From contig JAQFVV010000228.1 in assembly GCA_028023455.1 (NCBI GenBank), forward strand, positions 1,759,591 through 1,823,590: a DNA stretch of 64,000 nt, given 5' to 3'. Numbering within the stretch: the stretch's first letter is position 1; each line of letters opens with the position of its first letter. Under the pieces are notes generated by a model. That model searched no databases and had not been told where the DNA came from. It was given only the letters and a program-made list of their open reading frames with translations. Below, in pieces: positions 1 to 14,900 of this stretch. The translations under genes were made by a program, and so were the position numbers. Source of the DNA: Epiperipatus broadwayi. Taxonomy: Eukaryota; Onychophora; Udeonychophora; Euonychophora; Peripatidae.

Positions 1-3000
1 ATATTTTAATATAAAAAAATTAACATTACAGTGTATCATTTGTTAGTTTATCAAATTTCAAATAACATTTCAGTGCCAAAAAGCTGAAAATAAACTTGAA
101 AAAGGGAATTCCATTAATTATCAACTGAAAAACAAAATTATCTGAAAAAAAATATATACAATAAATATACTTCACAATCAGAATTGCCAAGGCAGGGTAA
201 GATCCAGGACTACTTACTGTCAGAATGTGGAATTCAGAAGAGAAGAGGATGAAAAAATTATATACAAGTTGGAATAAAGATTAGGATAAAATAAGATGAA
301 GAACAAACAATGTAATAAGAATATTAAACTTCATTTTCATTATTGATTAAGTGATTATATGACAATTCCTAGAATGGTTGTGTTCCCACTGAACATTAAT
401 TCTATTCAGTGGAAGCTTATCTGGATGCTGATCTCTTTAGATAAAATATTGTTATCAACAGTTTATAACTATACCACACTTTTATAGGCACATATCAATA
501 TCCATACTGCATTGTGGTTGACTGTTTGCATGGTAGAAGCTGATGCATCACAATAAGACACTGTGATGTAAGATTAATATATTTTGCATTCTTATTATGT
601 TCTTTGATGATGGATAATAAGCATTTAATAGTTTTCTTTAATAAAGACTTTTATGATTAATAATGAATTGGAAATATGTGAATGATTTGTTATTGCCATC
701 TACAAATCTTGAACTTACTGAATCTATGAATTGTAAATGTGTTATCAAAAAATTTGTTGATACCAAGATACTCAAAAAACAAATATTTTGTTATTATTTG
801 TAAGGTAGATTTTAGGTACACAAGTTTCAATACTATTGCATTGTTTTATCCTGGTTTTCTTTGATAAATGATATTTTTATTAATATTCACCTTTGTGAAC
901 TTTTATTTGATTAATTAATGTTTGTTATAAAATTGTTTTTTTTTTAAATCATATAAGTCTAATAATACACATATGTCTTTTCCATTAAATCAGACTATTT
1001 TATATATTTTTTAAAAAATATATAAGATCTTGAACCATACATGTGTCTAAATATTTCCCTTGGCAGCTCTGCTAACAATTAAGAAACAAAATGTAATGTA
1101 ATAAATATATGCTATATGCATATATGAGTGTCTGTGTACATATATATATATTTCATAATTCATAATAATTGCTATTCATGAAATTACTTATAAACAACTA
1201 ATTGTAATTTGGTATAAAATATTAATATGCTGAAGTTTTAATTTTGCTTCATTTAACAGTTTTTCTTATAGTCAATATTTCTTATTTAAGACGTTCACAT
1301 ATCTATCCTTTTTTTTTAAAAGCATGAAATTAATAATGAGAAATATGGGTGAACCATGAGACAACCCTCTAACAGATTTATCCACACTACTTAGAAGTGA
1401 ACCATAGCAACTATAGTAATCATACTGAACCATATTGATCAATATCAAAATTAAGAATGTTGTATTATAGACAGAATATTATTAATCTAAAAATCTGGAT
1501 TTAAAATTGAATTCAGATTCAGAAAATTTTCCAAAAAAAAAAGCACAAAATCACTCAAATACAAATCTTTAATTATATCTGTAAAACCAAAAGTAGATTA
1601 AAAAATGAAATGTAATTTATTAATAAATATTCTTATAAAAATTAATTTACTAAAATATATAAATTTTAATTCAATACTTACATTCATTAGATTATGAAAA
1701 AAATGTGCATTGAAAAATGGTGACATTTTTGTATTTTGTAAAATGAAGATTAAAAACTAAATGTTTAAAAATATCTGTATCACTTTAAAAAACATTAAAT
1801 AAATAAAAAATATCTACTTATATTTACTATACTTGAAATTCTGTACTACTAAGGAATAAAAAATTCACAATAAAAATATGAAAAACTATATAATAATTGC
1901 TTTTTAAAAATTATTTTTCTGTTTGTATTTTGAAGATAAATATTTAGCCTAGAAACAATCTGTATTTATATTTTAATGAATAAATAAAAAGTTTTTTATA
2001 AAGAGGAAATATATTTTGAGAACATAATTTTATATCAAATTAGAGTTATATAATCTTGGCAAAGATAAAAACTATCACCATTTTTTAAAAAAAATTTAAT
2101 GTATAGTTGCAAATATTTTGACTTCAGTTGCTAGAATTGTGAATAAAAAATATATATTTATAATCTTATGAATAAATTAAAATTCAACATTAAAAAATGT
2201 TAGATATTGATGACTATGTAATATTGTTTAGACATTAAAACTGTAAACAAATTTTATTAATTTTTCTAATTGATTTCTAATATAGGAAATGACAATTTTT
2301 TTTTATTCTTAAAAATTATTGAATAAAAAATTAAGATTTAACACAGCATATAGGTAACTTTAATTTTATTATCACATGCTGTTTTTCTTTTAAATCTCCA
2401 TTACAGTATAAAATTTATTTCATCATTTGGTATTGAAAATAAAACTTTTAGTGTAGAATCATAAAGATGATTTTAATTCAGCTTAGTAATAAATTGAACT
2501 TTTTAAAATTATAGATATTAAATGCTGACTATATGTTTTGTTCTTTTAATCTTGGCTGATATAATAATTTAGCAATATGATGCTGAAAACCACTACCTTA
2601 TAAAATTTTAAGTTTCATTTGTTATTAAAAATACTTTAAAATTAAATCTTCTTTGTTTCTAGATTAGTTGTATAGCTTAAAAACTGATTTAATTTTTCTA
2701 TAAAAAAACACTCATATAGGTTCTGTGAAAATTGTAATCTATACATATATCTTTGTGATATAGGGTAAGTTGACCTAAAAGTGCTTTAAAAAAAAGAGAT
2801 AATATGAATTTATGCAACTAGTAGTAGGCTTCTAGCAGTGCTTGATTAAGTGGGTTAATCTGGCATTACCCTAGAGTATCAAATATAGAGAACCAAAACT
2901 AAGACTAGCAATAACCAAAAAAAAAAAAAAATTTACCAAATTAAAACTTATCAAAACATATTTGTGATAAACAATAGAGAATGTGAGATTAAATTCTTTA

Positions 3001-5880
3001 ACCTTGATATCTACTGAAAATGATGTTACTCAGAAAATATAATAAAAACATTCACAGATTTAAAATCAAGAAAAAAAATACAGTACCTAAATTATAATTG
3101 ATTAAATAAAAATTATAGAATAAAATCAATAAATTTTTGTTTGGAATTCTTTTTTTTTTTAATGTAGTATATCTGAATGAATAAAAATAATAAGTATAAA
3201 TATTGAAAGTATTTAAAAAAATATTTGAAAGTATTAAACTTTTTTTTTTTTAAAAAAGGAGCATCATTGATCCAGCCTTTTGAATTTGTATTATACTATA
3301 ACTTAATCATGTATAGTGATCTTGTCTTTCTTCTTTTTTTTAATTTATATTATTTTTGATTGAAATGTTGCATTTGTTGGGAATAATTTTCTTTTTCATA
3401 TAGTAGTTTTGCTTTTTTATACATTTGACCATTTTTATCATTTTATCAGTAGTGTGATGACTTTATATTTCTGCCCTTTTGTTTTAGTGCATTTCTGTTT
3501 TTACTTTGTATATCCTAAGTTTCTTGCAGTACTTTTTCTTGAAATCTAAATCCATCAGTTTTATTAATATGTTTATTATAACCTTAAGATTTGTCAGCTT
3601 AATGTTTCTTGATTATTACAGAGATTAATGGAGAGCAATATTTTTCACCCATGTAGTTTATTTATTAATGGTATTTGCAAAACAAAATTTACAGTCTTAG
3701 AAGAGGGTAATATATGAAACAGAAAGTATGTTATTTTTTTCTTTATCAAAATACAATTTTAAAACTTACAAATAATTTGATATCTAAATGTTTGGATCAA
3801 ATTGAAATCTTTCATTTATAAATAATTCTACAAATAGATTATTTTCTTAAACTCATTTGAATTTTTTGGATTTTTTTTATTAAAAAAAAAAAGCCCTACA
3901 GTAATTTATTAAATTGATTAAAATGAAAAGAAAAAGAAAGAAAAGATACTTTATAAAAATATTTTATATTCCATTTCTTTTCTTTTTTTAAAAAAAAAAA
4001 GTTATTGATTTATCATTTATGTTTATGCAAACAACAATATTTAATGCAGATGCAAATATGATTAAAATTTGGTTAAAATGCATGTCTATTGGTTAAATAT
4101 TCTGCAACAATTATAAATATTCAATCCATCTCATCAAATTGAGCAATATATATATAATTTTAATTAAAATTATAAAAAAACAAACATTAGAATTTAAAAT
4201 GAAATTATAATAGCATGGTTAGTTGCGCGGAACATCATGTGATGAGTAGAGTTTCCATTCAGGACTATTAATTCTCATTCTACTAGATGTATTAAATCAC
4301 ACATCACATTTAAAAATGATTATATGTATAATATAACAAATATATATATATAAACAAATTATACCAAATTCAGAATTAAAAAACTAGTCAACATTTAAAA
4401 ATTAAAATTTCACAATCAATTGATTTCACTGCCAAGGCAGACTTCTTAAGTGCAAAGGAATTCAAACATAACATAAATATATTTACTAAATGCGTTTCCC
4501 ATAATTGTCAATTACATTTCGATTATCTTTACTGTCAAAAAAAAATGGGTATAAAATTTTAGATTTTAAGTTTTGGCTAACAATTTTTAATCCTGAATTT
4601 AGTATAACTTATTTATTTTTATTGACTAATTTAGTTTTTGATATTTTGTATATGTTTAGTATCTATTTTAAAGTTTCTTTCATTTATCACCTACAATTAT
4701 CCATATTTTTCTTTTGTTTTACAAATATTTATGTTTAGATTCCAGACAAAATCTATTATTTCTCAAGTACCATTTTATTGGGAGTTATGCCTTTCATAAC
4801 TGGCTTTAAAAAAATAAAAATAATCATAAGGTTAATTGCTTGCGAAGTCAAATAGCATTGAGCATCAACATAATAGTTGAGCTAAAAGTTTCATTTAACT
4901 GACCAAATTGAGATTTTTTTAATTTCTGAAGTGAGAGTTGATTCAGAAACTTTTATCTATTGAGTTCCTATATGCATAAAATAGCACAGAATATTACTCT
5001 ATTAATTTTTAACTTATTTTGTTTACTTTATGTTATTACCTATTTACATTATTTTCTTTTACACTAGTTTGTTTCTTAAAATTATCTATTAACTATATTT
5101 TATTGCATTTCTAATTATTTACCCGTCATATATATAGTGCACCATGCAATAAATTCTTTTTTATGATCTTAATGATAATATAACACTGTGTGCTTATTCT
5201 TAACACAATTTAGTCTACCACCTTAATATTTGCAGTTACAACATAAACTTCAATAATCTTTTTTCCTTTTAAGTTAGACAAATAAAATACTTTAAAATTT
5301 ACTTATACATACATATATATATTTCACTTCAGAGATATATAAGCATAAATCACAAATATGTTTTATTTAAAATTATCTATTAGCATATAGCCTAGTAGTT
5401 CTTGAAAATCCATAAAATATTCATATTGTATCACAAATTTTATGAAAATAATCACAATTCTCTTCATCTTCTTCACTCATTAAAAAATATTTTTAAAATA
5501 AAGAAAAATTTACTTTTTCATTATAATTAGACTAAATTTCATTTATTTTTATGATATTCTTTGGACTTCTTTAAACTAACAAAAAAGTAAATTAATTAAA
5601 AATTTAACATAAAATAACAATGTTACATAGGCCTAATATTGATATTCTGCATTTCCCAAATTTATTCAATAAACTTACTTTGATTAAAATTTTTGAGAAA
5701 TTAAAAATAATTTTTAAAAAAAATTCTAAATATTGAAGATTTAAATAAACTGATTGTTAACCCTACTCCCTATCATTAATATAAATAGCCAAAGTTATTA
5801 TCTATTATAAGTGTCATATTATTTTAAAATATCATCTACACAGTTTTTCTTTTCAAAAATAGTTCATAATTTTCCAAATA
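1..5880. other. AT-rich non-coding DNA, no gene seen
   Basis: This stretch is dominated by A and T runs and short TA tracts (for example near 1140 and 4330). Open frames are short and of low complexity, such as a 77-residue frame at 4505-4738 made almost only of Ile, Phe, Leu, Tyr and Ser, as expected by chance in such DNA. I see no splice-bounded exon, RNA gene or recognisable transposon. It could be intron or intergenic DNA; the sequence does not decide. Confidence 0.6.
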
Positions 5881-6015
5881 TATAAATGAATTCACCAAAC
5901 TTGTTCTTGAAAAAGACTATATTATAAAATAGTCGAAACCTTGGGGTGTTATTTTATTTTTATAATAGTCATATAAAAAACAAGTTTTAAAAAGAGTTTG
6001 GTGTATTCATTTATA
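5881..6015. repeat. Small fold-back (hairpin) element
   Basis: The outer 21 bases at 5881-5901 match the reverse complement of 5995-6015 with one mismatch. Pairing continues inward with a roughly 14-base indel: an AAACTTGTT-type block and a GACTAT/ATAGTC block recur on both sides. A single strand could form a long hairpin of about 135 nt. No coding capacity is present. It resembles a small MITE or a decayed fold-back. No clear target duplication was found. Confidence 0.55.
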
Positions 6016-9000
6016 GATGTGGGTCATATTATTCAGAAAAAAAGAAATTAATCAATTTCTAAATTGACTTTCTCCATTATTGTTTTCCACACAAGAATTC
6101 AAGGATAGTATAAATCTTATGTCAGTAAATAATTTCAGAATTTACTAAAAAAATAAATTAACATTTCTATAATATTGTAAAATGTTAAATTCAGAGACTA
6201 AATTTACATTTATTCTAGAAAAATATTTAATGTTTTCTGGTCACAAATATCTTGTCGGGATGAAAATTAATATTTAAGATTTTTGAAAATATTCAACAAA
6301 TGTTTCAATAAATTATAATAAATAAAAAAATTCTTGTAAATTTAATCAATTAAACAATTTGGATCATTTGAATATGTGTACCATCTCTTGAAAGTTTAGT
6401 TATAAAATACATAGCAATATAATATATTTGTCTCTATTCAGGAGTGATTCTATTAAAATAATGAATAATTTGAATCAATTTTTAAATAAGTTTAATCAGA
6501 TATAGTAGGAATTGCATATGCTGTGTTTATACTCATAAGATTCATTAAAAGAATTTGTTGAATAACTACATTAACAAGTCTGAAGTTTTTGGAGAGCAAA
6601 TTTATCAGAATAATATTTTCATACACTCTTTTAATAAAACAGGAAGTAAGTGAAGAATAAGTAATAAATTCATAATCATTTAAACTAAATGGACATCAAA
6701 CTCTTTCATGTTTTTTTTAAGGTATTGATGTGCTCTTCAATTGCTAATCTTATATTTTACATAAAACCAAAATAAAATATCAAATAATATTTTTAAATCA
6801 ACCTATATATGTATAATGCTACAAACTGATGAGAAAATAAAATTAATGTCAAATAAATATTCTAAAAAAAATTTCTAAGCTTAAAAACTTCCAATTTAAA
6901 ATAAGTATGAAAATATCTCTGTATCCTGTACATAAATGAGAAATAAAAATATAGGAACATTAATAAAATACAGGCATAATTCATTTTCTCAATAAACACA
7001 AATTAATACAACATTTAATAGTTTCATATACCTTTCATTAATGTATGTATACTAAAATGTGATCCATCTACAACTTAGTATAAATATAATCAGCACTTTT
7101 CATTTTATTTAATATTAAAATAACTTAAGTTTCTAGAAACATTACAAATGAAAAGGCAATGTAAGTAATAATAATAATGGTATTGTTGTTGTTATATGGT
7201 ATCAATTAATGTCAATACCACATGATCATATAAATATGCCTCTTTATAAAATTTTCAAAATAATGTAGATAGAAATAATGTGCAGCTGCTTTCTTTCTGC
7301 ATAGTTTTAAATAATGTCTATGTATCATTTTATAATATAACTGAACAATATATATATATATATTAAAAAAGACTCAATAAATAAAACAAATAAAGGATAG
7401 TAGACAAAAAAAAATAAAGCCCCTCCTCAAGAAGAATTATTAGAAGTTTTAAAGTGTCTCAATATAGATTTCAGATTAAAACAAGAAAATAATCAATAGA
7501 TAACTGAAGATTTTCAAAACATATACTCTATTTGCAGAAACCATAAAAGCAATATAGACATTAATAAAAATAAAAAAAAAATGAATATTTTCATACTGCA
7601 AATATTTAATCAATTGATATTTGTTTTATAATACAGTATGTTGAAATGGAATATTTACCGTCATATCCGTTTCATCTAGTTACATCCTACAACCCACTCT
7701 TTGCCAGATTTAAACCCTAAAAGTATCTCAAAACATGTCTATACAGATATATGAGTGTAATCATGTGTATATAAGTGTGTGTTAATGACTGTAATCTAAC
7801 TATCACATATAAATTACAGTAATATCTTTATTAAAAGTAATGAATAATTTAACGCACAATTTAATTCAACTTCTATTTCAAATAGCTTAAATCATATGCA
7901 TATATGTGTATTATGTTTATCACCATCATACATATATAGCATCTTGTTATTTTGTTATTTACTATAGTTTCTAAAATGATCTATAAAATAAAATCACGCA
8001 ATTCAAATTTAAGATGGGATGGCATGTTAATTGATGTTAAAAATATTAAAACAATAGATATTTGTCGAAATATATTTTCTCCTAAGATAAACATTTATCC
8101 AACTTTGTAAATCCCTGAAATCTTACTTGAAAATAAAAGGTAAATTTCTTGAAAACATCCTGTTCAAGAAATATACAAAAGACTGGAGTTATTTTGGTTC
8201 TTAAAATTATGGAACTTAAACATGCTAATAGCTTGTTTTGCTGAAAAAAACTTTGTTATTAAAAATGTAATTTAATAGAAAATGAATACAAATAGGCTAT
8301 CTTTTTCTATGTGAGACACACATTGCTAAATTTTGGAAGTGTTTAATATGGTTGAGTAGGACAGGCAGGAGTTGCTGTTCTCTAAATCTGGAAAATGGTG
8401 ATTTCCTTCTCCATCCTACATGCTGAAGGCACCTAGACATTATAGTGATGGAAGACATTCCTGTGACAGACCTGCTGCCTATCCTAACAACAGTTGTTGC
8501 TGACATACCTGCCACTAAGAGATGATGATGCCAAAAAAAAGCTCCATCAAAGAGCCGAAGGTAAAATTCCTAAGGACAAGAGCTCTCAAATGAACTTCAA
8601 CTCTTAAATCTAAAGCTATAGCTATTATATAAATCTTACTGAATGATCGAAGTCAATTTTAATTTCTAAAATTTTGTGTCTAGTTAAATTGTGGAGTCAC
8701 CAATTAATACTTGCCTTATTCTCTGTAAATTTTAATATCTGTAAAACCTTTGATTTTATGTAAACTAAAAGATAAAATTAATGACCATATTATTAGATGT
8801 AATCTATCTTTTACTTTCACGCTTGTGGTGATACTTATACTATTTTCTAAATTTTAGTTATTGATATTTTATTTTCTTATATATGTGATAATTTGCTAAA
8901 TGTCACTCAAAACAACGAGTGTATTAATTATAAGTTTGTGCAGAAGATATTATTTGTATCTTCGATCTAATAAATATAAAATAATGCTTAGTTATCCTAA

Positions 9001-9035
9001 CCCAACTCACTGTTTCAAAATTAGATTAATTAATA
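6016..9035. other. AT-rich non-coding DNA with one GC-richer patch
   Basis: The stretch is mostly simple AT-rich sequence, with a short TA microsatellite near 7351-7364. A less AT-rich patch at about 8320-8620 contains a 72-residue minus-strand frame (8297-8515) with Ser, Arg and Gly content unlike the surroundings. I do not recognise it, and no splice context or homologous copy in the window supports it. It may be a very old repeat fragment. Confidence 0.45.
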
Positions 9036-9039
9036 ATAA

Positions 9040-10700
9040 TATTTGATCATCTTGCAATTGTTATAATAATCCAAATTGATTTTAAATTTGGTCTTAAATA
9101 TGGTTATTCTGGTTTGCCAATATTATGGTTATAAAATCTGATTTCTAAAAGTTATTTTACCTAATAAGGGAATTCCAGCCATAGATATATATTATGCAGG
9201 TATATTTTGTAGTTCATAATTAATTCCACCCCTTAAAATATGCCTCCCACTATTAAGATCTGGTTGATGACATAGATCAATTATTTATTAAATGGGATTA
9301 TTAGTTTATTAATTCAGCCCCTTTTGATTATTGCATTAATTTTAAATGCTTAATTTATGAATTGGCTTGTATTAGCAGCTCAGAGATTTGCTAACTATTT
9401 TAAGGCATACTTTATTTTTAGTATAAATGTTATACTGCCTTTGTGCATTGTGAATGTAACTTTATAATATATATCCCTATCTAGCTAATCCTCATGGGTC
9501 AACAGCAGAGACCGTCCCATTTATCAGCAGCCTGCATAATGGTAGTTACATGTCATACCCATGGGCCAAATTATTCAGGTAAAAGCACAAAAGATGCAAC
9601 TGGGATAATGATTCAGGGTCTTTGAATAGCCTACCCAATCTCCAAACTTCTGTATTTCAAATTAATTAAGTTATTAGCAAGCTACTCAGTTCCAAATGGA
9701 CCACATTTTATATGTGGAAATAATTGCTCATTCATACTGCCATCTTTAATAAAGTTTAGTAATTTGCCTATAGAAAACTATAAATGACACTAATTTAGCC
9801 CATTCTCCCTTTGTATATATATATATATTCATGACTTATCAGAAGCCATGAAAATCTCTAGTGCAATAAGTTGTAATTTGCATCACTTATCGAGCTTAAT
9901 AATGCACTCAAACTTTAATTTATTTAGCTTATATATTAGCAATATTAATGCTGTAGCATATATGTCTTCGGTTATCATCATAACCCTATTATTGAGCAGC
10001 CACAATAAAGAAGTAAATATTATTTGGCATATTAAGTTGAAATAGGCATTACTGGGCACAAAAGTTATTGGATACACTTAAACTAGATAACCGACAATGT
10101 ATTACTTTCAATTAACCTTATTTCACTGTATAATGCATGATAGCATTAATTTAGTTGTATTTTGATTTCTAATTGAGTGTAACTTATTTTATTTTCATTA
10201 TTGTTAACTAGAATAAACTTATTTAAATTTACCTCATCTCCATTATCATTTTTGCTATATTCCAATCCAATTAAATTATTGATTAAATATGTTTAATATA
10301 TATTGTAATTAAAATATTAATATTGCACCTTTTATTACTTAAATTTATGCTATTATTAGTTTGTTAACCCATTTTTGTGTTCCACGTGAAATTGGAATTT
10401 GAGTCTCATTTCTCTCTATGTTTGGAGAAGAGTTGCAGATTAAAATGGAACCTACATGTAGCATCAAGAATATTATTCATAGAATATTAGATCACAGAGC
10501 ACTGGTCAATTGGTTGAAGCTTGATTGGACCTAGGATCCTCATCCCATTTCGATCAGGTTTAGTATATTTTATCTGGACCCTGTGTTTTATATGAATGTA
10601 CAATTCTGACCATTACAATATGAAAGTACACTGGAATTGTGATTCTGACAAGCTCCATTCTCTAGAAACTTCACATTTAGACAAGATATGAAAAAAATTT
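9040..10700. promoter_or_regulatory. Candidate conserved non-coding / enhancer-like block
   Basis: Compared with its flanks this block has few homopolymer runs and a richer sequence texture. It contains many TAAT/ATTA homeodomain-type cores (for example around 9320-9360 and 9660-9680) and a CACGTG E-box near 10384. No open frame or splice-bounded exon is convincing. Such texture in AT-rich animal genomes often marks conserved enhancers, but TAAT cores are common by chance here. This is inference only; cross-species alignment would settle it. Confidence 0.25.
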
Positions 10701-13700
10701 CCAATAAGCCAACTAAGTACAAATATAGCATATATCTGTATTATAAATAGTGATTTTTATTTAACTGTGTATGGTTTAAGCTTTCGTTTCAATATGTATT
10801 GTTTAAAAAATTAGATTTTGTATATATACTTGAAGAGCAGAGATGAAAAAAAAAATTAAATAGTTAAATTATTCTTTTTCCCATTTATTTTGTAACAAAT
10901 TTATGAAATCTATGTCTACTATAAAGCAGTTGAACTAATAGTGAAGAATATTCTGGAAAAAAAAAATTACAGATATGAAATTTAAAAAATAAAATAAAAT
11001 CCCCTTAATTTGTTTTAATTTTCTGTTTATTCTGTAATGTATTTGTATTTAAATTTAGTATTTTTATATATCACAAAGTTGATGATTTGCATGCAAAAAT
11101 ATATTCCAAAATATTTCTTAGTAATGGGTTCTGAGTCCAATGCATAAATAATTACCATAAATGTTTTTCCATCTCAATATCAATCACTCATAAGTGAGTG
11201 TTATTAATCTAATTTTAAAAAAATAAAAACAAAGATGGAGAGAAAAATGAAAAATAAAATGTTATAAAAAAAAAAAGACTGAAGCAAGAACTGTTGTGTA
11301 TGTAACTAAAGAATGAAAATACAGTTGTACAAATATGCAATCCTATTTTAAGTGTAGAAAGATAGCAAGACTTTGTACTCACTAATTGAATGAGGATAGT
11401 AGTATATATATATCTAATACATATATGTAAAGTATAAATGGAAATATTAGAGCATATTACATAATATTTTAGTTATATCAATTTTGATAGTGAATACAAA
11501 TTAATTTTTGTTTTACTTTTGATAAATTATTTAAAACTGAAATGATGCTATGATTTTTAAATTTAAATAGTTTTTAAATCTAATCCTTAAAAATAAACAG
11601 CATGTTAAAAAGATGAAAATGTTACAAAATATTTAAAATATAAAAATAATAAATTTACATTAATGTAATTGAAAAAAATAATCAAAATAAAATAGATTGC
11701 ACAATAGGAGAGAAAAAGGCAAAATCTAATATTTAAGAATAATTCCAAATGAATATATAAAATTTATATGGAAAAAAAAATACTAATAAATTTATAATGC
11801 AATTTATGATTTGGAAAATAACTAATACATTTTCTTTCAATATGTTTCCATTTTCTTCAGTTAAAAAAAAGGTTTAATAATAAGGAAGTGTAAATTTTAG
11901 AACAATTACTATGGTTTAATTTTGTATGCAGATAAAATTTTAATAAGGATTTTGCATGAGCATTTCTAATAGATTAATGACTTTTATTTAAAAAATAATT
12001 TAGATTTTAAAAAAATAAATAGATGTGAATTTATTGATAAGGATTTTAGAATAAATAAGTTTGAGCAATCTTGGTAAAAATAAAATCATTGTTGCATGTT
12101 CTGAAATGTTAAAGTTACAGATAAATATATATATATGAATATAACAAACCATAATTGAAAAATTAAAATAACGTGGATGATTATATAAAGCAGAACTTAT
12201 ATATATATAGGCCACCCCAAAATAATTATTATATATTTTATCTGCTTGTAATTTTATGTTTTTTATTAAGTAAAAATGAGTCTTCAGTGAAATATTCAAG
12301 AACTTATATTTGAACTATGAAAAATTTGTAGTGAAATGATGCTAAGAAAGTAACAATATAAATAAAATTGAAAGACAGTTGGCAAAATAAATGCAAATAG
12401 TATTTTTTCCAAGAATCTCAAATAAGTTCAAATTGAGATCTTGAAAAGACTTCAATGAACCCCAAAGAAATCTGATAATGCATTCATAAACTAGGAATCC
12501 CAAAGTCAACATTCAATGCAATTCAATACTTGGTATCTTTGACATTTCACAAAATTATAAAAGTAATGAATTTAAATATATAAAAAAATGTAGAGTGCAT
12601 TTATTACACAAAGTATATATAATTATTTTTTATATACCTTATATAAATATATTATTTCTCAATAGATTTATATTAGCTTTGGAGAAAGGAAATAACAATA
12701 ACTATTGATAAGGAAGATAAATATAGCAAAATGATAAGCAGAACTTGTGAAATTTATATTATGTTTCAAACAAAACTAAATGTAGATAAATATAAAATTA
12801 TCAAGATATGTTGAAATAATAAAAAATGTAAATGGATTTAATTTTTCCAAGAAGTTATGATAAAGATTAGCAAAGGTTACTGAAGATGAAGAAATTACAC
12901 AAGAAAAACTGTGAATCTTTTCAAATAAGAAAAATATATTAAAAATGTTAAATTTCGATTTAACAGACTATTATGGTTTTGAATTGGAACTAAACTTTGC
13001 AAAATAATCTCTCTATAGTAAATCTCAAAGGAAGCATATATTTTTGATGTGCATGATTTTATTTTTTTCTGGATAAGGTACCAATAAAAATTTCTGACAT
13101 AAACTGCTTGGAAATGTTTGCTAACTCCCAGAAATTTGCCATTCACCAAATGGGAAATCTATTTTGACTTAAATGATAAAAGTAGTGACATAAAAAATAC
13201 TTGACTAAAGATTCTAATGGTTGGTCAATAGATTTTTAATCCAAGATAAAAAATTATTAAGAGATAAAGATCTAAATTTATAATTTTAAAAAGATGACTT
13301 TAAGATTCTTGTGCTTTGGATGATGTAGAAATGTTCATGGTTAGGGGGAGGGGATATATTTTTGAGATATGTTTTGAAAAAAAAATTAAATTGGATGAAT
13401 ATGGTTAGAAAAAATATATGAAAAAGAATTATAAACGATATGTTAAAAGAAAATTGTAAAAATGAAAAGATGCACAAGAAAACAGTGAATAGATGAACTT
13501 AAAGAAAAAAAGACTGAATAAAATAAAAGATGAACATTTTGAATGTCAGTCTGTCACACCTTAGTAATTTCAAATTAGTTTGTTTGTCGTTGACTAGTCT
13601 AAAACAAACTGAGGTTCACTATAAGTTTTTTATTATATAGACAAACATATATTTTAAAACACATTTTAAAATAACAAAATACTAATGAATCAATGAATCA

Positions 13701-13990
13701 ACAAATAAAATGTGCACAATTGATTATTATATTACACATAAATAAATATATAAGAGTAACATTATTTTTAAAATGCAACTCATAAATTTTTATAATTATA
13801 ATACATATTCAAAACATAAAAATCAGTTGTTATTTTTTTAACTAGTATAATTAAAAAAGTGAATAATAAATTTTAAAAGCTTTTTATGCAACTTTTATAG
13901 ATGCTAAAGTTGTAAAAGTTATAAAAGCGAGTTGTTTTGCCTGAAGCTATTTTAAGAAAAACAACAAGTTGATGAAGTAATAAAGAAAAA
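10700..13990. other. AT-rich non-coding DNA, no gene seen
   Basis: The sequence is long A/T runs and short TA tracts (for example 11403-11411 and 12126-12135). Frames such as those at 12000-12299 and 12895-13149 on the minus strand are hydrophobic, Ile/Phe/Tyr/Lys-rich and without recognisable motifs, which is typical of chance translation of AT-rich DNA. Confidence 0.6.
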
Positions 13991-14900
13991 TACGGAAGTT
14001 AAAATTTTTTAACACATGAATAACTTTTGCAGCCCCCCTCCCCTAAGATTTTTTTTTTTATTACAAGAAAACAACTTCCTATTTGTGAACATATTACTAA
14101 TTTAATAATCACAACTGTCTTCACTTATGCTGATTACGCTTTCTCTCCCCTCCTTAAAATTGTAATTAATCTGTGAAGTGAGAAATTAAAATGGCATTAA
14201 TTCAAAATTATATACAGACTTATTTACCATTCGTAAAATAAGAGGCTGCAAACTAATGACAGGTCATTCATGAGAAATCATCCTATTCAAATGTTCACTA
14301 GATGTCGACGTCGACTTGACTTACTTAATAATAGTGATAGTAACTATTGCATATACAGTAATATGAATTACAAATGAGAGACTACAAAATTTCTTAAACT
14401 TCTAGCTGATCCTCAAAATTGTAAGCTTTATTTACGGATTAATTAAAGAGTCTTACTTAGGATTCTCAAGAACAGACGTGACTTTTTTAATCATTGAACA
14501 ATTTTCATCACAACTGAAATTTTTCTTCATTAAATGTTAACATTAAAAAAGAATTAAATTTTTTAAATAAAATTTAGCTTTTTATAATTAAAAAAAAAAA
14601 TGATTCAAATATAAAAAAGTCTCTTGCAGGGCAAAGCCCAACAGCCTCTCATAAAACAATGAAAGTGGAAGTTCCAATTAGCTAGATTTAGTTGTTTTTA
14701 TTACACTCTCTAATTAAGAATAAACAGCTAGATGCTAATTTAGCTGTTCAAGAATGAATGTTTATCTGCGTTAGACTATGGACCAAGCGGGGGGAAAAAA
14801 AATCCTAAGCATGATTGGTCTTAAAAATCTTCAAGTTTACTTGGTGCCAGGGCAAGTGGATACACTACCATTGTACCACAAGTTATTTTAATTAAGATAT
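13990..14900. promoter_or_regulatory. Second candidate conserved non-coding block
   Basis: This patch has higher complexity than its flanks, with several TAATTA-type cores (near 14165, 14440 and 14710). It also has an exact 12-base palindrome made of two GTCGAC units near 14304 and a GCTAGATGCTAATTTAGC-like imperfect palindrome near 14730. No coding frame is evident. The regulatory role is inferred from texture only. Confidence 0.22.
14830..14885 (-). repeat. tRNA-like 5' half, possible SINE fragment
   Basis: On the minus strand, the bases around 14840-14878 read like the 5' half of a glycine-type tRNA: a TGGTACAATGGTAGTG D-arm/A-box region followed by an anticodon-arm-like segment. The 3' half and B box are missing. 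It is most simply a fragment of a tRNA-derived SINE. A chance match is possible because the segment is short. Confidence 0.25.

Noticed and set aside
8297-8515. 72-residue minus-strand frame as a gene
   Set aside because: Composition is somewhat gene-like, but there is no exon boundary, motif or paralogue. It is kept only as a GC-richer patch.
14300-14315. Double GTCGAC palindrome as a functional site
   Set aside because: Only 12 bases and unique in the window, so chance cannot be excluded.
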